64,000 bases of DNA from Kocuria rhizophila DC2201 (GCF_000010285.1 NC_010617.1:2232001-2296000); one strand, 5' to 3'. Shown: positions 50,753-59,397, counted from the first letter of the stretch. Numbers and translations are program-made. The notes: generated from the letters alone by a model not told the origin.

Positions 50753-51799
50753 TCAGATGGTCTTCGCGTCGATCACGAAGCGGTAGCGGACGTCCGAGTC
50801 CACCACGCGGTCGTAGGCGTCGTTGACGTCCTCCGCGTTGATCAGCTCGATCTCCGCGGTGACCCCGTGCTCACCGCAGAAGTCCAGCATCTCCTGGGTC
50901 TCGCGGATGCCGCCGATGTTGGAGCCCGTGAGGGACTTGCGGCCGCTGACCAGCAGCGGGGCCTTCACCTCGAGGGTCTCGGTGGGCAGACCCAGCAGCA
51001 CCATGGCGCCGTGGGGGCGCAGGGTGGCCATGAACTCCTGGACGTCGATGTGTGCGGACACGGTGTTGATGATGACGTCGAACTCGCCCTTGTGCTCCTT
51101 CAGGGCCTCCGGGTCCTCCTTGCGGGCGATCCAGTTCGTGGCGCCGAATCGGCGGCCGTCCTCCTCCTTGGAGCGGGTCTGGCTGATCACGGTGACCTCG
51201 GCCCCCATGGCGGCGGCGAGCTTCACGGCCACGTGGCCCAGCCCACCCATGCCCACCACGGCCACCTTGGACCCCTCGGTGACTCCCCACGTGCGCAGCG
51301 GGGAGTACGTGGTGATGCCCGCGCACAGCAGCGGCGTGGTGGCGGCCGGGTCCAGGTTCTCCGGGATGTGGAGGGCGAAGGCCTCGGAGACGATGATCTC
51401 GGTCGAGTACCCGCCGTCGGTGGGGCGACCGTCGAAGCGGTCCTTGCCGTTGTAGGTGCCCACGGCCTTCGGGCAGTTGTTCTCCTCGCCCTTCAGGCAC
51501 CACTCGCACTCGCGGCACGAGTCGACCAGGCAGCCGACGCCGGCGCGCTCGCCGACCGAGAACTCCGTGACCTCGGAACCGACCTCGGTCACGCGGCCGA
51601 TGATCTCGTGGCCCGGGACCATGGGGAAGTTGATCGGTCCCCACTCCTCGCGCACGGTGTGGATGTCCGAGTGGCAGATGCCGGCGAACTCGATCTCGAT
51701 GCGGATGTCGTCCGGGCGCAGGTCCCGGCGCTCGATGGTGCCCTTCTCGAGCGGGGCACCGGAGGCGACGGCCTGGTAGGCAGCAACATTGGTAGTCAT
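50753..51799 (-). CDS. Zinc-dependent alcohol/aldehyde dehydrogenase, YahK/CAD-like
   Basis: 348-residue MDR dehydrogenase. Catalytic Zn ligands are Cys in AGICHSDIHTV, PGHEIIG and the later Cys of LLCAGITTYSPLR. The structural Zn site is CRECEWCLKGEENNC. The nucleotide loop VVGMGGLGHVAVKLA with the SQTRSKEEDG segment suggests NADPH preference. YDGR-type GGYSTEIIV also fits YahK/cinnamyl-alcohol-type enzymes with broad aldehyde range. ATG 51799 is preceded by TGACGT-N17-TAGAGT, ending 8 nt before it. Physiological substrate is unknown. Confidence 0.9.
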   Translation of the reverse strand: MTTNVAAYQAVASGAPLEKGTIERRDLRPDDIRIEIEFAGICHSDIHTVREEWGPINFPMVPGHEIIGRVTEVGSEVTEFSVGERAGVGCLVDSCRECEWCLKGEENNCPKAVGTYNGKDRFDGRPTDGGYSTEIIVSEAFALHIPENLDPAATTPLLCAGITTYSPLRTWGVTEGSKVAVVGMGGLGHVAVKLAAAMGAEVTVISQTRSKEEDGRRFGATNWIARKEDPEALKEHKGEFDVIINTVSAHIDVQEFMATLRPHGAMVLLGLPTETLEVKAPLLVSGRKSLTGSNIGGIRETQEMLDFCGEHGVTAEIELINAEDVNDAYDRVVDSDVRYRFVIDAKTI

Positions 51800-51995
51800 G
51801 GGAGGTGACTCTAGACCTGCCCCTGGCGGTACGTCATTTCGGGGGAAAGCAGTTCGGTGAGGGCGGAATGGGACCTTGCACGAGGACACGGCAGCGGCCC
51901 CTCATCGCGCTGACCGCGTGCCCCGGTTTGTAGTCTCGGATGATGTTGCACCGTTCTCTGCGGAACCTGCGGTCCCGCGGCACCTGAGGAGAAGC

Positions 51996-52781
51996 ATGTC
52001 CTACACCGTCAACGCCTCGATCGTCTTCGCGGACCTCCCCCTGCTCGACCGCACCGCCGCGGTGGCCCGGCACGGCTTCACGCGGGCGGAGCTCTGGTGG
52101 CCGTTCGGATCCCCCACGCCACCTCAAGAGGAGGTGGACGCGTTCGTCGCCTCCCTGCAGGACGCGGGCGTCCAGCTCACCGGACTCAACTTCTACGCCG
52201 GGGACATGCCCGCCGGCGAGCGCGGCGTGCTCTCCCATCCCTCCCGCACCGCCGAGTTCCGCGCGAACGTGGACGTGGTCGCGGAGATCGCCCGCGCCAC
52301 GGGGTGCCGCCACTTCAATGCGCTGCACGGCAACCGCCTCGACGGTCTCGCCGCGCAGGAGCAGCGGACGACGGCGCTCGCGAACCTCCGCCACGCCGCG
52401 GACGTGCTCGCCCCGCTGGACGGCACGGTGCTGCTCGAACCGGTCTCCGGCGTCCCCACCTATCCCCTCAGAACCGCGGCGGACGCACTCGAGGTGGTCG
52501 ACGCCGTGGACCGGGAGAATGTGCGGCTGCTCGCGGACTTCTACCACCTGGTCGTCAACGGCGACGACGTTCCCGCCGTCATCGAGGCCCACGCCGCGGA
52601 CTTCGGTCACGTCCAGATCGCGGACGCCCCCGGCCGCCACGAACCGGGCACCGGTGGGCTGCCGCTGCTCGACTGGGTGGCCCGGTCCCGCGAGCTCGGC
52701 TACACCGGGGACGTCGCTCTCGAATACGCGCCGTCCTGCGAGGAGCCGTTCGCGTGGTTGCCGCGGTCGGAGCGGGCATGA
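51996..52781 (+). CDS. hyi: Hydroxypyruvate isomerase
   Basis: 261-residue TIM-barrel isomerase interconverting hydroxypyruvate and tartronate semialdehyde. Motifs are GFTRAELWWPFG, GLNFYAGDMPAGERG (typical of Hyi), FNALHGNR, LLEPVSGVPTYPL (Glu ligand), RLLADFYHLVVNGDD, GHVQIADAPGRHEPGTG and ALEYAPS. AGGAGAAGC precedes ATG 51996. With glxK downstream it belongs to the glycerate branch of glyoxylate use; glyoxylate carboligase and the reductase are not in the window. Confidence 0.93.
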   Translation: MSYTVNASIVFADLPLLDRTAAVARHGFTRAELWWPFGSPTPPQEEVDAFVASLQDAGVQLTGLNFYAGDMPAGERGVLSHPSRTAEFRANVDVVAEIARATGCRHFNALHGNRLDGLAAQEQRTTALANLRHAADVLAPLDGTVLLEPVSGVPTYPLRTAADALEVVDAVDRENVRLLADFYHLVVNGDDVPAVIEAHAADFGHVQIADAPGRHEPGTGGLPLLDWVARSRELGYTGDVALEYAPSCEEPFAWLPRSERA

Positions 52782-52974
52782 GCGCGGCGTCACCGGTCAT
52801 GCGCCTGGCCACACCGTGCACGTTCGAGCGCCCGCGCAGTGCGGTGCCAGCGCGCTCGCGCCGGGCGGTGCGCGGAACGGAGCCCCGCGGCGTCGTCGCG
52901 CTGGAATGGCCCTGCGGGGCGCGCACCACCGGCGCGCGCCGGCCGTGACCGAGACCCCTCAGCAAGGAGGCGCC

Positions 52975-54105
52975 GTGCGCATCGTGGTGGCACCTGACAA
53001 GTTCAAGGGCTCCGTGACCGCCCGCGAGGCCGCCGCCCACCTCGCGGCCGGGATCCGGGACACCTCCCCGGAGGCGGACGTGGTGGAGCTGCCCGTGGCC
53101 GACGGCGGCGAGGGCACGCTCGACGCCGCCCTGGAGGCCGGTTTCACGCGCCTGGACCTCACCGTCACGGGCCCGGCGGGCGATCCCGTGGCCGCGGCGT
53201 GGGCCCGGCGCGGGGACGAGGCCGTGGTCGAGATGGCGCTGGCCTCGGGCCTGGCCGCCCTGCCCCACCGCGGCGGCGAGCCCTTGCTGCAGGCGCGCAC
53301 CGCCACGAGCCACGGCACGGGCGAGCTGATCGCCGCCGCCCTGGACGCCGGGTGCACGCACGTGGTCCTGGGCGTGGGCGGCAGCGCCACGACGGACGGC
53401 GGCGCCGGGATGCTCACCGCCCTGGGTCTGCGGCTGCTGGACGGGCACGGCGAGCCCCTGCCCCGCGGCGGCGCGGCTCTCGCGCACCTCCACACCGTGG
53501 ACGCCTCCCGGCTGCACCCCCGCGTGCGGGACGCGCAGTTCGTGCTGGCCGCAGACGTGGACAACCCGCTGACCGGCCCGTGCGGAGCCGCCGCCGTGTT
53601 CGGCCCCCAGAAGGGCGCCTCGCCGCGGGACGTCATGGAACTAGACGCCGCCCTGGGCACCTTCCGCGACCGGCTCGCGGACGCGCTCGGCGAACCCGCC
53701 CGCACCGCCGCGAGCACCCCGGGGGCCGGGGCTGCCGGTGGCGTGGGGTACGCGGCGCTCGCGGTGCTCGGGGCCGAGCGCAGGCCCGGCGTGGACGTGG
53801 TCCTGGACCTCGTGGATTTGGACGCCGCCGTGGCGGGCGCGGACCTGCTCATCACGGGCGAGGGCAGCCTGGACGAGCAGAGCCTGGGCGGCAAGACCCC
53901 GCTGGGCGTGCTGCGCGTGGGCCAGCGCCACGGAGTCCCGGTGATCGCCGTGTGCGGCCGCACCACGCTGTCGCCGGAGGCGCTGACCGGGGCGGGCTTC
54001 ACCGCCGTCCACGAGCTGCGCGCCATCGCCCCCGACGCGGCCACCTCCATGCGCGAGGCCCCGCGCCTGCTGCGTGAGGTGGGTCACCGCCTACGCTCGC
54101 AGTAG
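52975..54105 (+). CDS. glxK: Glycerate kinase, GarK/GlxK class
   Basis: 376-residue class-I glycerate kinase. The start is GTG 52975 with AAGGAGG 4 nt before it, giving the family start RIVVAPDKFKGSVTAREAA. Later motifs are ELPVADGGEGTLDA, GVGGSATTDGGAGMLTALG, VFGPQKGAS and ITGEGSLDEQSLGGKTPLGV. It phosphorylates glycerate (2-phosphoglycerate in characterised relatives), completing entry of glyoxylate carbon into glycolysis. It lies 193 nt after hyi; that spacer has a GGCGTCGTC copy at 52889. Confidence 0.94.
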   Translation: MRIVVAPDKFKGSVTAREAAAHLAAGIRDTSPEADVVELPVADGGEGTLDAALEAGFTRLDLTVTGPAGDPVAAAWARRGDEAVVEMALASGLAALPHRGGEPLLQARTATSHGTGELIAAALDAGCTHVVLGVGGSATTDGGAGMLTALGLRLLDGHGEPLPRGGAALAHLHTVDASRLHPRVRDAQFVLAADVDNPLTGPCGAAAVFGPQKGASPRDVMELDAALGTFRDRLADALGEPARTAASTPGAGAAGGVGYAALAVLGAERRPGVDVVLDLVDLDAAVAGADLLITGEGSLDEQSLGGKTPLGVLRVGQRHGVPVIAVCGRTTLSPEALTGAGFTAVHELRAIAPDAATSMREAPRLLREVGHRLRSQ

Positions 54106-54170
54106 CATCCGCACGCCCACCCCCTGCCACCGCGACCACCCCGGCACGCCCCACCGAAAGGACCACCGAC

Positions 54171-55901
54171 ATGAACGCCTCACCCCAGCGCGGTTCCCAC
54201 AAGCCCTCGCACGACGCCGCCGCGGCCTCGGACAGCGCGCCGCAGCGGCCCGAGGACGCGGCCGCCACGGACCCCGCCCGGAACGACGAGCAGGCCACGG
54301 TGGACGTGCGCGCGAAGGTGGAGCGGGCGGCGTCGTCCCCCGAGCGCGACGAGTCCCCCGAGGAGGTCGCGGAGCAGAACTCGAATCTCGCGGAAACCCC
54401 CGCGAGCCGGGCCGAGCGGGAGGGGGAGCGCGCCGCGCAGATCGCGCTGGCCGCCGAGGTGAACGGCGCGGAGCACGTCCGTGAACTGATCCGGGAGTAC
54501 CGGGCCGAGCACCATCTCACAGGCGCGGACGAGTCTGCGGAGGCCCGGAGCACCGGCCGGAGGGACGGCGAGTTCGACCTCGTGGTCCGCGGCCACCGGG
54601 TGATGTGCGGGGACCACTTCGTGCCCCGGGAGGTAGGGGTGCGGAACGGCAAGATTGCCGCGATCGAACCGCTCGGGGCCGGGTTGCAGGGCGCGCGGGT
54701 CGTGGAGCTGGCCGAGGACGAGACGCTGCTGCCCGGCCTCGTGGACACCCACGTGCACGTGAACGAGCCCGGGCGCACCGAGTGGGAGGGCTTTGCCACC
54801 GCCACCCGGGCGGCCGCGGCGGGTGGCGTGACCACCATCGTGGACATGCCCCTGAACTCCGTGCCCGCCACCGTGAACACCGCCGCACTCGAGTACAAGC
54901 GGCTGTTCGCGCAGCAGAACGCGTTCGTGGACATCGGCTTCTGGGGCGGGGCGATCCCCGGCAACAAGGAGGACCTGCGGCCCCTGCACGACGACGGCGT
55001 GTTCGGCTTCAAGTGCTTCCTGCTGCACTCCGGTGTGGACGAGTTCCCGCACCTGGAGGCGGACGAGATGGAGGAGGCGCTCGCGGAGATCAAGACCTTC
55101 GACTCGCTGCTGATCGTGCACGCGGAGGACTCCCGCACCATCGACAAGGCCCCGCAGCCCCACGGCAACGTGTACGAGAACTTCCTGAAGTCCCGCCCGC
55201 GCGGGGCGGAGAACATCGCGATCGCGGAGGTCATCGAGCGCACCCGCTGGACCGGGGCCCGCTCGCACATCCTGCACCTGTCCTCCTCGGACGCGATCCC
55301 CATGATCCGCTCCGCCAAGAACGACGGCCTGGACATCACCGTGGAGACCTGCCCGCACTACCTCACGCTGCTCTCCGAGGAGATCCCGGACGGCGCCACC
55401 GCGTTCAAGTGCTGCCCACCGGTGCGCGAGGTCTCCAACCGGGAGAAGCTGTGGGAGGGGCTGATCGACGGCACCATCGACTACATCGTCTCGGACCACT
55501 CCCCCTCCACGCTGGACCTCAAGGACCTGGGCAACGGGGACTTCGGGGTCGCGTGGGGCGGCGTCTCGTCGCTGCAGCTGGGCCTGTCCCTGATCTGGAC
55601 CGAGGCACGACGCCGCGGGGTCGGGCTCGAGCGCGTGGTGCGGTGGATGTCCACGCGCCCTGCCGAGCGCGTGGGCCTGCGCGGCAAGGGCAAGCTGTCC
55701 CTGGGCTACGACGCGGACATGGCCGTCTTCGCCGCGGACGAGAGCTACGTGGTGGACGCCCAGCGCCTCAACCACAAGAACCCCATCACCCCGTACCAGG
55801 GCAAGGTGCTCTCCGGAAAGGTCCGCAGGACCTTCGTGGGTGGCCGCGAGGTGGACTACGAGACCCCCACCGGCCGCCTGATCTCGCACGGCCAGGTCTG
55901 A
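54171..55901 (+). CDS. allB: Allantoinase with ~134-residue N-terminal extension
   Basis: 576-residue amidohydrolase opening allantoin to allantoate. The catalytic domain starts at FDLVVRGHRV (residue 135). Metal motifs are LVDTHVHVNEPGRTEWEG, the carboxylated Lys in FGFKCFLLHSGVDEF, IVHAEDS, HILHLSSSDA and VSDHSPSTLDL, all as in AllB. The extension is polar and Ala/Glu-rich to residue ~75, then predicted helical (EHVRELIREYRAEHHL). GAAAGGA lies before ATG 54171 and no start codon exists close to residue 130, so the extension is probably translated. A GGCGTCGTC copy at 54329 encodes Ala-Ser-Ser. Confidence 0.93.
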   Translation: MNASPQRGSHKPSHDAAAASDSAPQRPEDAAATDPARNDEQATVDVRAKVERAASSPERDESPEEVAEQNSNLAETPASRAEREGERAAQIALAAEVNGAEHVRELIREYRAEHHLTGADESAEARSTGRRDGEFDLVVRGHRVMCGDHFVPREVGVRNGKIAAIEPLGAGLQGARVVELAEDETLLPGLVDTHVHVNEPGRTEWEGFATATRAAAAGGVTTIVDMPLNSVPATVNTAALEYKRLFAQQNAFVDIGFWGGAIPGNKEDLRPLHDDGVFGFKCFLLHSGVDEFPHLEADEMEEALAEIKTFDSLLIVHAEDSRTIDKAPQPHGNVYENFLKSRPRGAENIAIAEVIERTRWTGARSHILHLSSSDAIPMIRSAKNDGLDITVETCPHYLTLLSEEIPDGATAFKCCPPVREVSNREKLWEGLIDGTIDYIVSDHSPSTLDLKDLGNGDFGVAWGGVSSLQLGLSLIWTEARRRGVGLERVVRWMSTRPAERVGLRGKGKLSLGYDADMAVFAADESYVVDAQRLNHKNPITPYQGKVLSGKVRRTFVGGREVDYETPTGRLISHGQV

Positions 55902-55903
55902 CA

Positions 55904-55942
55904 CGGCCTCACCCCTCCCGGGCGACGGCCGGGGTGAGGCCG
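55904..55942 (+). terminator. 12-bp hairpin after allB
   Basis: CGGCCTCACCCC (55904-55915) and GGGGTGAGGCCG (55931-55942) are exact complements around 15 nt, starting 2 nt after the stop. Confidence 0.85.
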
Positions 55943-56038
55943 GACTGCTCACAAGGGCCCCGGCCCCGCACTGCCGTCTCCCGGGAGCGGCGCGCCGGTT
56001 GTCCTCCGTGCCTCACAGCCCTCACGTACCCTGCTGGG

Positions 56039-56818
56039 ATGCGTTCCCCTCGCCCGCTTCCCGCCCGCCCCGACGACCACGACGACGGGCCACCGCCCGA
56101 GAGCCGCTACCAGCACCTGGACGACCAGGCCGTGCGCGCGTCCGCGGCCGCCCTGCAGCGCAGGATCTACTCCCGCTTCCCCCAGCGCAGCCTGTGGGAG
56201 GTCTGCGGTGAGCTGATCGCCCTGGTGGACGAGGTCACCGAGGGTGGTGGCATCAGCCGGCGCCGGATCCGCACCGCCCGCGCCCTGTCCCGGCTGGGTG
56301 TCCTGGTGGTGCTGCTCGTCTTCGGCACCGCCATCACCCTGGCGGCGCTGAGCATCTGGGCGGACCCGGACGCCCTCGGCCCGGTGGACTGGCTGCCCCT
56401 GCTGGAGACGGTGGTCAACGACCTCGTCTTCGCGGGCATCGCCATCTTCTTCCTGCTCGCGGTGCCGCAGCGCCTGGAGCGCGCCCGCGTGCTGCGCGTG
56501 GTGCACCGGTTGCGCTCGCTCGCCCACGTGATCGACATGCACCAGCTCGTGAAGGTCCCGGAGCGCCTGCCCGCCGCCAGGGTCTACACCGAGGGCGCGC
56601 GGGAGGACGAACCGGCACTGACGCGCGCACAGATGACCCAGTACCTGGACTACTGCACGGAGATGCTCTCGCTCGTGGGCAAGACCGCCGCACTGTTCGC
56701 AGAGGACACCACGGACGCAGACGTGCTGGACGCCGTGGAGGGCATCGAGGCCCTCACGTCGGACATGGCGCGGAAGGTGTGGCAGAAAATCGCGATCATC
56801 CAGGAGCAGGGCGGCTGA
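56039..56818 (+). CDS. Two-helix membrane protein of unknown function
   Basis: 259-residue protein not assigned to a family. A polar ~90-residue N-terminus contains RRIYSRFPQRSLWEVCGEL. Two hydrophobic segments follow at about 93-115 (LGVLVVLLVFGTAITLAAL) and 133-152 (VVNDLVFAGIAIFFLLAVP), then a ~105-residue cytoplasmic helical domain rich in Leu and Arg (ARVLRVVHRLRSLAHVIDMH, and VLDAVEGIEALTSDMARKVW). The ATG follows the -10 box TACCCT by 6 nt, so leaderless. It is not obviously tied to the ureide genes around it. Confidence 0.8.
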   Translation: MRSPRPLPARPDDHDDGPPPESRYQHLDDQAVRASAAALQRRIYSRFPQRSLWEVCGELIALVDEVTEGGGISRRRIRTARALSRLGVLVVLLVFGTAITLAALSIWADPDALGPVDWLPLLETVVNDLVFAGIAIFFLLAVPQRLERARVLRVVHRLRSLAHVIDMHQLVKVPERLPAARVYTEGAREDEPALTRAQMTQYLDYCTEMLSLVGKTAALFAEDTTDADVLDAVEGIEALTSDMARKVWQKIAIIQEQGG

Positions 56819-56839
56819 CCACCCACCGCGGGGGTGCCC

Positions 56840-57150
56840 GCCCCACGGTGAAGACCCGTAGAGCCGGGAGCACCACACAGGCCACGAGGCCCGCGACCGA
56901 GGAGCGGGCCCCGAAGCCCGGGACGCACGCCAGCAGCACCATCAGACCGATGGCGGGTGCCCCCTCGCCGATGCCCGCGGCCACGAGCGCGGGACGCCCG
57001 CATCGACGCAGCGGGCCGCGGGTCCGCGCAAGGCCCAGAGGAAGGACGAGCACGAGGGCTCACCGTGGCCACCGCCGTGAGGCCCAGGTGCTGCCAGCAG
57101 GCGGCGAGGAACTGCTCGGGGTGCCGGTCCAGAAACTCCCTGCGGGTCTG
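56840..57150 (-). pseudogene. Remnant of an osmoprotectant (OpuCB/ProW-type) ABC permease
   Basis: Minus-strand reading gives REFLDRHPEQFLAACWQHLG LTAVATV to about 57061, then after a one-base phase change ALVLVLPLGLARTRG, LVAAGIGEGAPAIGLMVLLA and GLVACVVLPALRVFTVG, stopping to resemble the family near 56845. This order (HPEQF, helix, LPLG, helix with the usual QTIPSL-like position, then LPxLRNTYTG-like end) is the N-terminal third of betaine/choline permeases. The remainder is deleted and no start codon is evident. The neighbouring ATPase and binding-protein genes are absent. Confidence 0.6.
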
Positions 57151-57299
57151 CCCCCTCTCTGCTCGACACACCCAGACCCGTCGACCAGGGCTCGGCCGAG
57201 TGGTCAGGGTCGGTTGGCCACCCGAGGGGCGACGTGGTGATTGCCCATTACAAGGTGGCTGCTTGTTGACCTTGCGTCCATGTTTCTGTCCCGATGTAC

Positions 57300-57329
57300 T
57301 TGCGGCAGTAACTATTTCCCGGGTAATGT
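57300..57329 (+). promoter_or_regulatory. Promoter with overlapping inverted repeat before the VOC gene
   Basis: TTGCGG (57300-57305), 18-nt spacer, TAATGT (57324-57329). ATTTCCCGGGTAAT (57314-57327), nearly symmetric about CCCGGG, overlaps the spacer and -10 box, a typical repressor position. The leader is about 46 nt to GTG 57382. Confidence 0.5.
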
Positions 57330-57381
57330 GTTGAGTATTCCGGCGGCCTCCCGGGCCGTCCCCGACAAGGAAGTGGTTCCC

Positions 57382-58308
57382 GTGTCCCTGCTCATCCAGC
57401 GCCCCGATCCCCGCAGCCTGCGCCGCCGCCCGGCGGACGACCTGCTCTCCGACGGCACCACCATGGGTGCCGTGGAGCTGCTCGTGAAGGACCTGGACGG
57501 GATGATCGCCTACTACTCCACCGGCGTGACCCTGGACGTCCTGCAGCACTCCGGAGACACCGCCGTACTGGGCCACGACGGCCGCGTGGTCCTGCGCCTG
57601 CGCCGCGTCACGGACCTGCCATCCTGGCGCCCGAACCAGGCGGGCCTGTTCCACACCGCCGTGCTCTTCGACGACGACGCCGCCCTGGCCCGCGCGCTCG
57701 CCTCGATGGCCCGTTTCGCACCGGGCACCTTCACGGGTTCCGCGGACCACCTCTACAGCCAGGCCTTCTACTTCACGGACCCCGAGGGCAACGGCGTGGA
57801 GCTCTATGCCGACCGCCCCCGGGAGACCTGGCAGCGCGAGGCGAACGGCCTGCTCAGCCTGGCCTCCAACTATCTGGACCCGAACGAGTTCCTGCGCACG
57901 AATCTGTCCCGGGAGGCACCACAGCCAGCCACGGCACCGGCCTCCACGCTGGGTCACGTCCACCTGCAGGTGGGCGACATTCCCACCGGGCGCGAGTTCT
58001 ACGTGGACACGCTCGGCTTCGAGGTGATGAGCGACGCCGGGTCCGCCCTGTTCATCTCTGCGGGCGGCTACCACCACCACATCGCTCTGAACACGTGGAA
58101 CAGCGCGGGCGCCGGTCCGCGCGCCGCGTCCCTGGGCCTGGGCCAGGTCAACATCGACCTCCCCACCGGCGAGGACATCGCCGCACTGGAGGAGCGCCTC
58201 ACGGACCACCGGGTGACCACCCGCCACGATGGCGCCGTGCTGCGCTTCGAGGACCCCTGGGGCACTCTCATCCAGGTCGCGCAGGCCCCCGCGCCGGGCG
58301 TCGCCTGA
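57382..58308 (+). CDS. VOC-superfamily protein, catechol-2,3-dioxygenase-like
   Basis: 308-residue two-domain vicinal-oxygen-chelate protein. Domain 1 (about 25-140) has GAVELLVKDLDGMIAYY, LFHTAVLFDDDAALA and FYFTDPEGNGVELYADRP. Domain 2 (about 190-305) starts LGHVHLQVGDIPTGREFYVD, with YHHHIALNTW and FEDPWGTLIQVAQ. His and Glu ligands sit as in CatE-type extradiol enzymes. GTG 57382 has AAGGAAG 7 nt before it; upstream codons do not resemble the family. True substrate is open, since many such proteins are not ring-cleaving. A GACGACGCC copy is at 57673. Confidence 0.87.
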   Translation: MSLLIQRPDPRSLRRRPADDLLSDGTTMGAVELLVKDLDGMIAYYSTGVTLDVLQHSGDTAVLGHDGRVVLRLRRVTDLPSWRPNQAGLFHTAVLFDDDAALARALASMARFAPGTFTGSADHLYSQAFYFTDPEGNGVELYADRPRETWQREANGLLSLASNYLDPNEFLRTNLSREAPQPATAPASTLGHVHLQVGDIPTGREFYVDTLGFEVMSDAGSALFISAGGYHHHIALNTWNSAGAGPRAASLGLGQVNIDLPTGEDIAALEERLTDHRVTTRHDGAVLRFEDPWGTLIQVAQAPAPGVA

Positions 58309-58392
58309 CACTGCCCGCCCCGTCATGTCGGCTTGCTACAGTCGCCAAGGAAAAGGCCCCGACCGGCCACCACACCACCGCAGGAGGTTCTC

Positions 58393-59355
58393 ATGAGCCA
58401 GCACGCACCCACCACCGCACGGATCGCCGGGATCGAGCAGGAGATCTTCCGGCTGAACCTGGGCGGGAACACGTTCGGGTGGACGAGCGACGAGCAGCAG
58501 TCCTTCGACGTCCTGGACACCTTCGTGGCCGCGGGCGGAAACTTCGTGGACACCGCGGACATGTACTCCGTGTGGGCCGAGGGCCACGAGGGCGGGGAGT
58601 CCGAGACGGTCCTGGGGCGCTGGTTCGCGGCGCGCGGCAACCGTGACTCCGTGGTGCTCGCAACCAAGACCGGTGCGCACCCGCAGTTCCGCGGCCTGGC
58701 CCACGACACCGTGGTGGCTTCTCTCGAGGCGTCCCTCGACCGGTTGCAGACCGGCTACGTGGACCTCTACTACGCACACTATGACGACGCGGACACGCCC
58801 ATCGAGCAGCAAGTGGAAACCTTTCACGAGCTCGTGGACTCCGGGCGCGTGCACGCAGTAGGGCTGTCCAACTACTCGCCGCAGCGCATGCGCGAGTTCT
58901 TCACGGTGGCCCGCGAGCGCGGCATGGCGGTGCCCGCGGCCATCCAGCCGCAGTACAACCTGGTGCACCGCCGCGATTTCGAGCGGGACTACGCCGCGAT
59001 CGCCCAGGAGTACGACGCTGCCGTGTTCCCCTACTTCTCCCTGGCCTCCGGCTTCCTCACGGGCAAGTACCGCACCACCGATGACCTCGAAGGAGCGGCC
59101 CGCGAGCAGATGGCCCGGGAGTACGTCTCCCCCGAGGGTTTCGCGGTTGTGGAGGAACTGGTCTCCGTGGCGGACAGGCACCGCGCCGAGCCGGCCACCG
59201 TGGCCCTCGCATGGCTGCTCGCCAAGGGCGTCACCGCACCCATTGCTTCCGCATCCTCCGCCGCGCAGCTGTCCTCGCTGGTGGCGGCGCCCGCACTTCA
59301 CCTGGGCGCGGACGACATCGCCGCACTGGATCGGGTGTCGCAGCCCTTCGCGTGA
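58393..59355 (+). CDS. Aldo/keto reductase
   Basis: 320-residue AKR with the catalytic tetrad in FVDTADMYS (Asp, Tyr), LATKTG (Lys) and LYYAHYDD (His). The NADPH-binding end shows APIASASSAAQL. Early LNLGGNTFGWTSDE and EGHEGGESETVLGRW place it with YhdN/AKR11-like proteins. AGGAGG lies 5 nt before ATG 58393, with a -10-like TACAGT at about 58336. It is monocistronic, with a hairpin 23 nt past the stop. Confidence 0.91.
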   Translation: MSQHAPTTARIAGIEQEIFRLNLGGNTFGWTSDEQQSFDVLDTFVAAGGNFVDTADMYSVWAEGHEGGESETVLGRWFAARGNRDSVVLATKTGAHPQFRGLAHDTVVASLEASLDRLQTGYVDLYYAHYDDADTPIEQQVETFHELVDSGRVHAVGLSNYSPQRMREFFTVARERGMAVPAAIQPQYNLVHRRDFERDYAAIAQEYDAAVFPYFSLASGFLTGKYRTTDDLEGAAREQMAREYVSPEGFAVVEELVSVADRHRAEPATVALAWLLAKGVTAPIASASSAAQLSSLVAAPALHLGADDIAALDRVSQPFA

Positions 59356-59378
59356 GGGGACGCTGGGTGCACGCAGCA

Positions 59379-59397
59379 GACGCCGCGCGGCGGCGTC
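59379..59397 (+). terminator. 8-bp hairpin after the aldo/keto reductase
   Basis: GACGCCGC (59379-59386) and GCGGCGTC (59390-59397) with a 3-nt loop. The arms are the inner part of the dispersed motif. Confidence 0.65.

Larger units (their letters stand above)
56819..57381. other. Gene-free stretch: permease remnant plus VOC promoter
   Basis: 563 nt between two plus-strand genes. The left part is the decayed permease on the other strand. 57151-57240 shows nothing clear. 57241-57345 is notably AT-richer and carries the promoter and inverted repeat listed separately. Confidence 0.55.
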
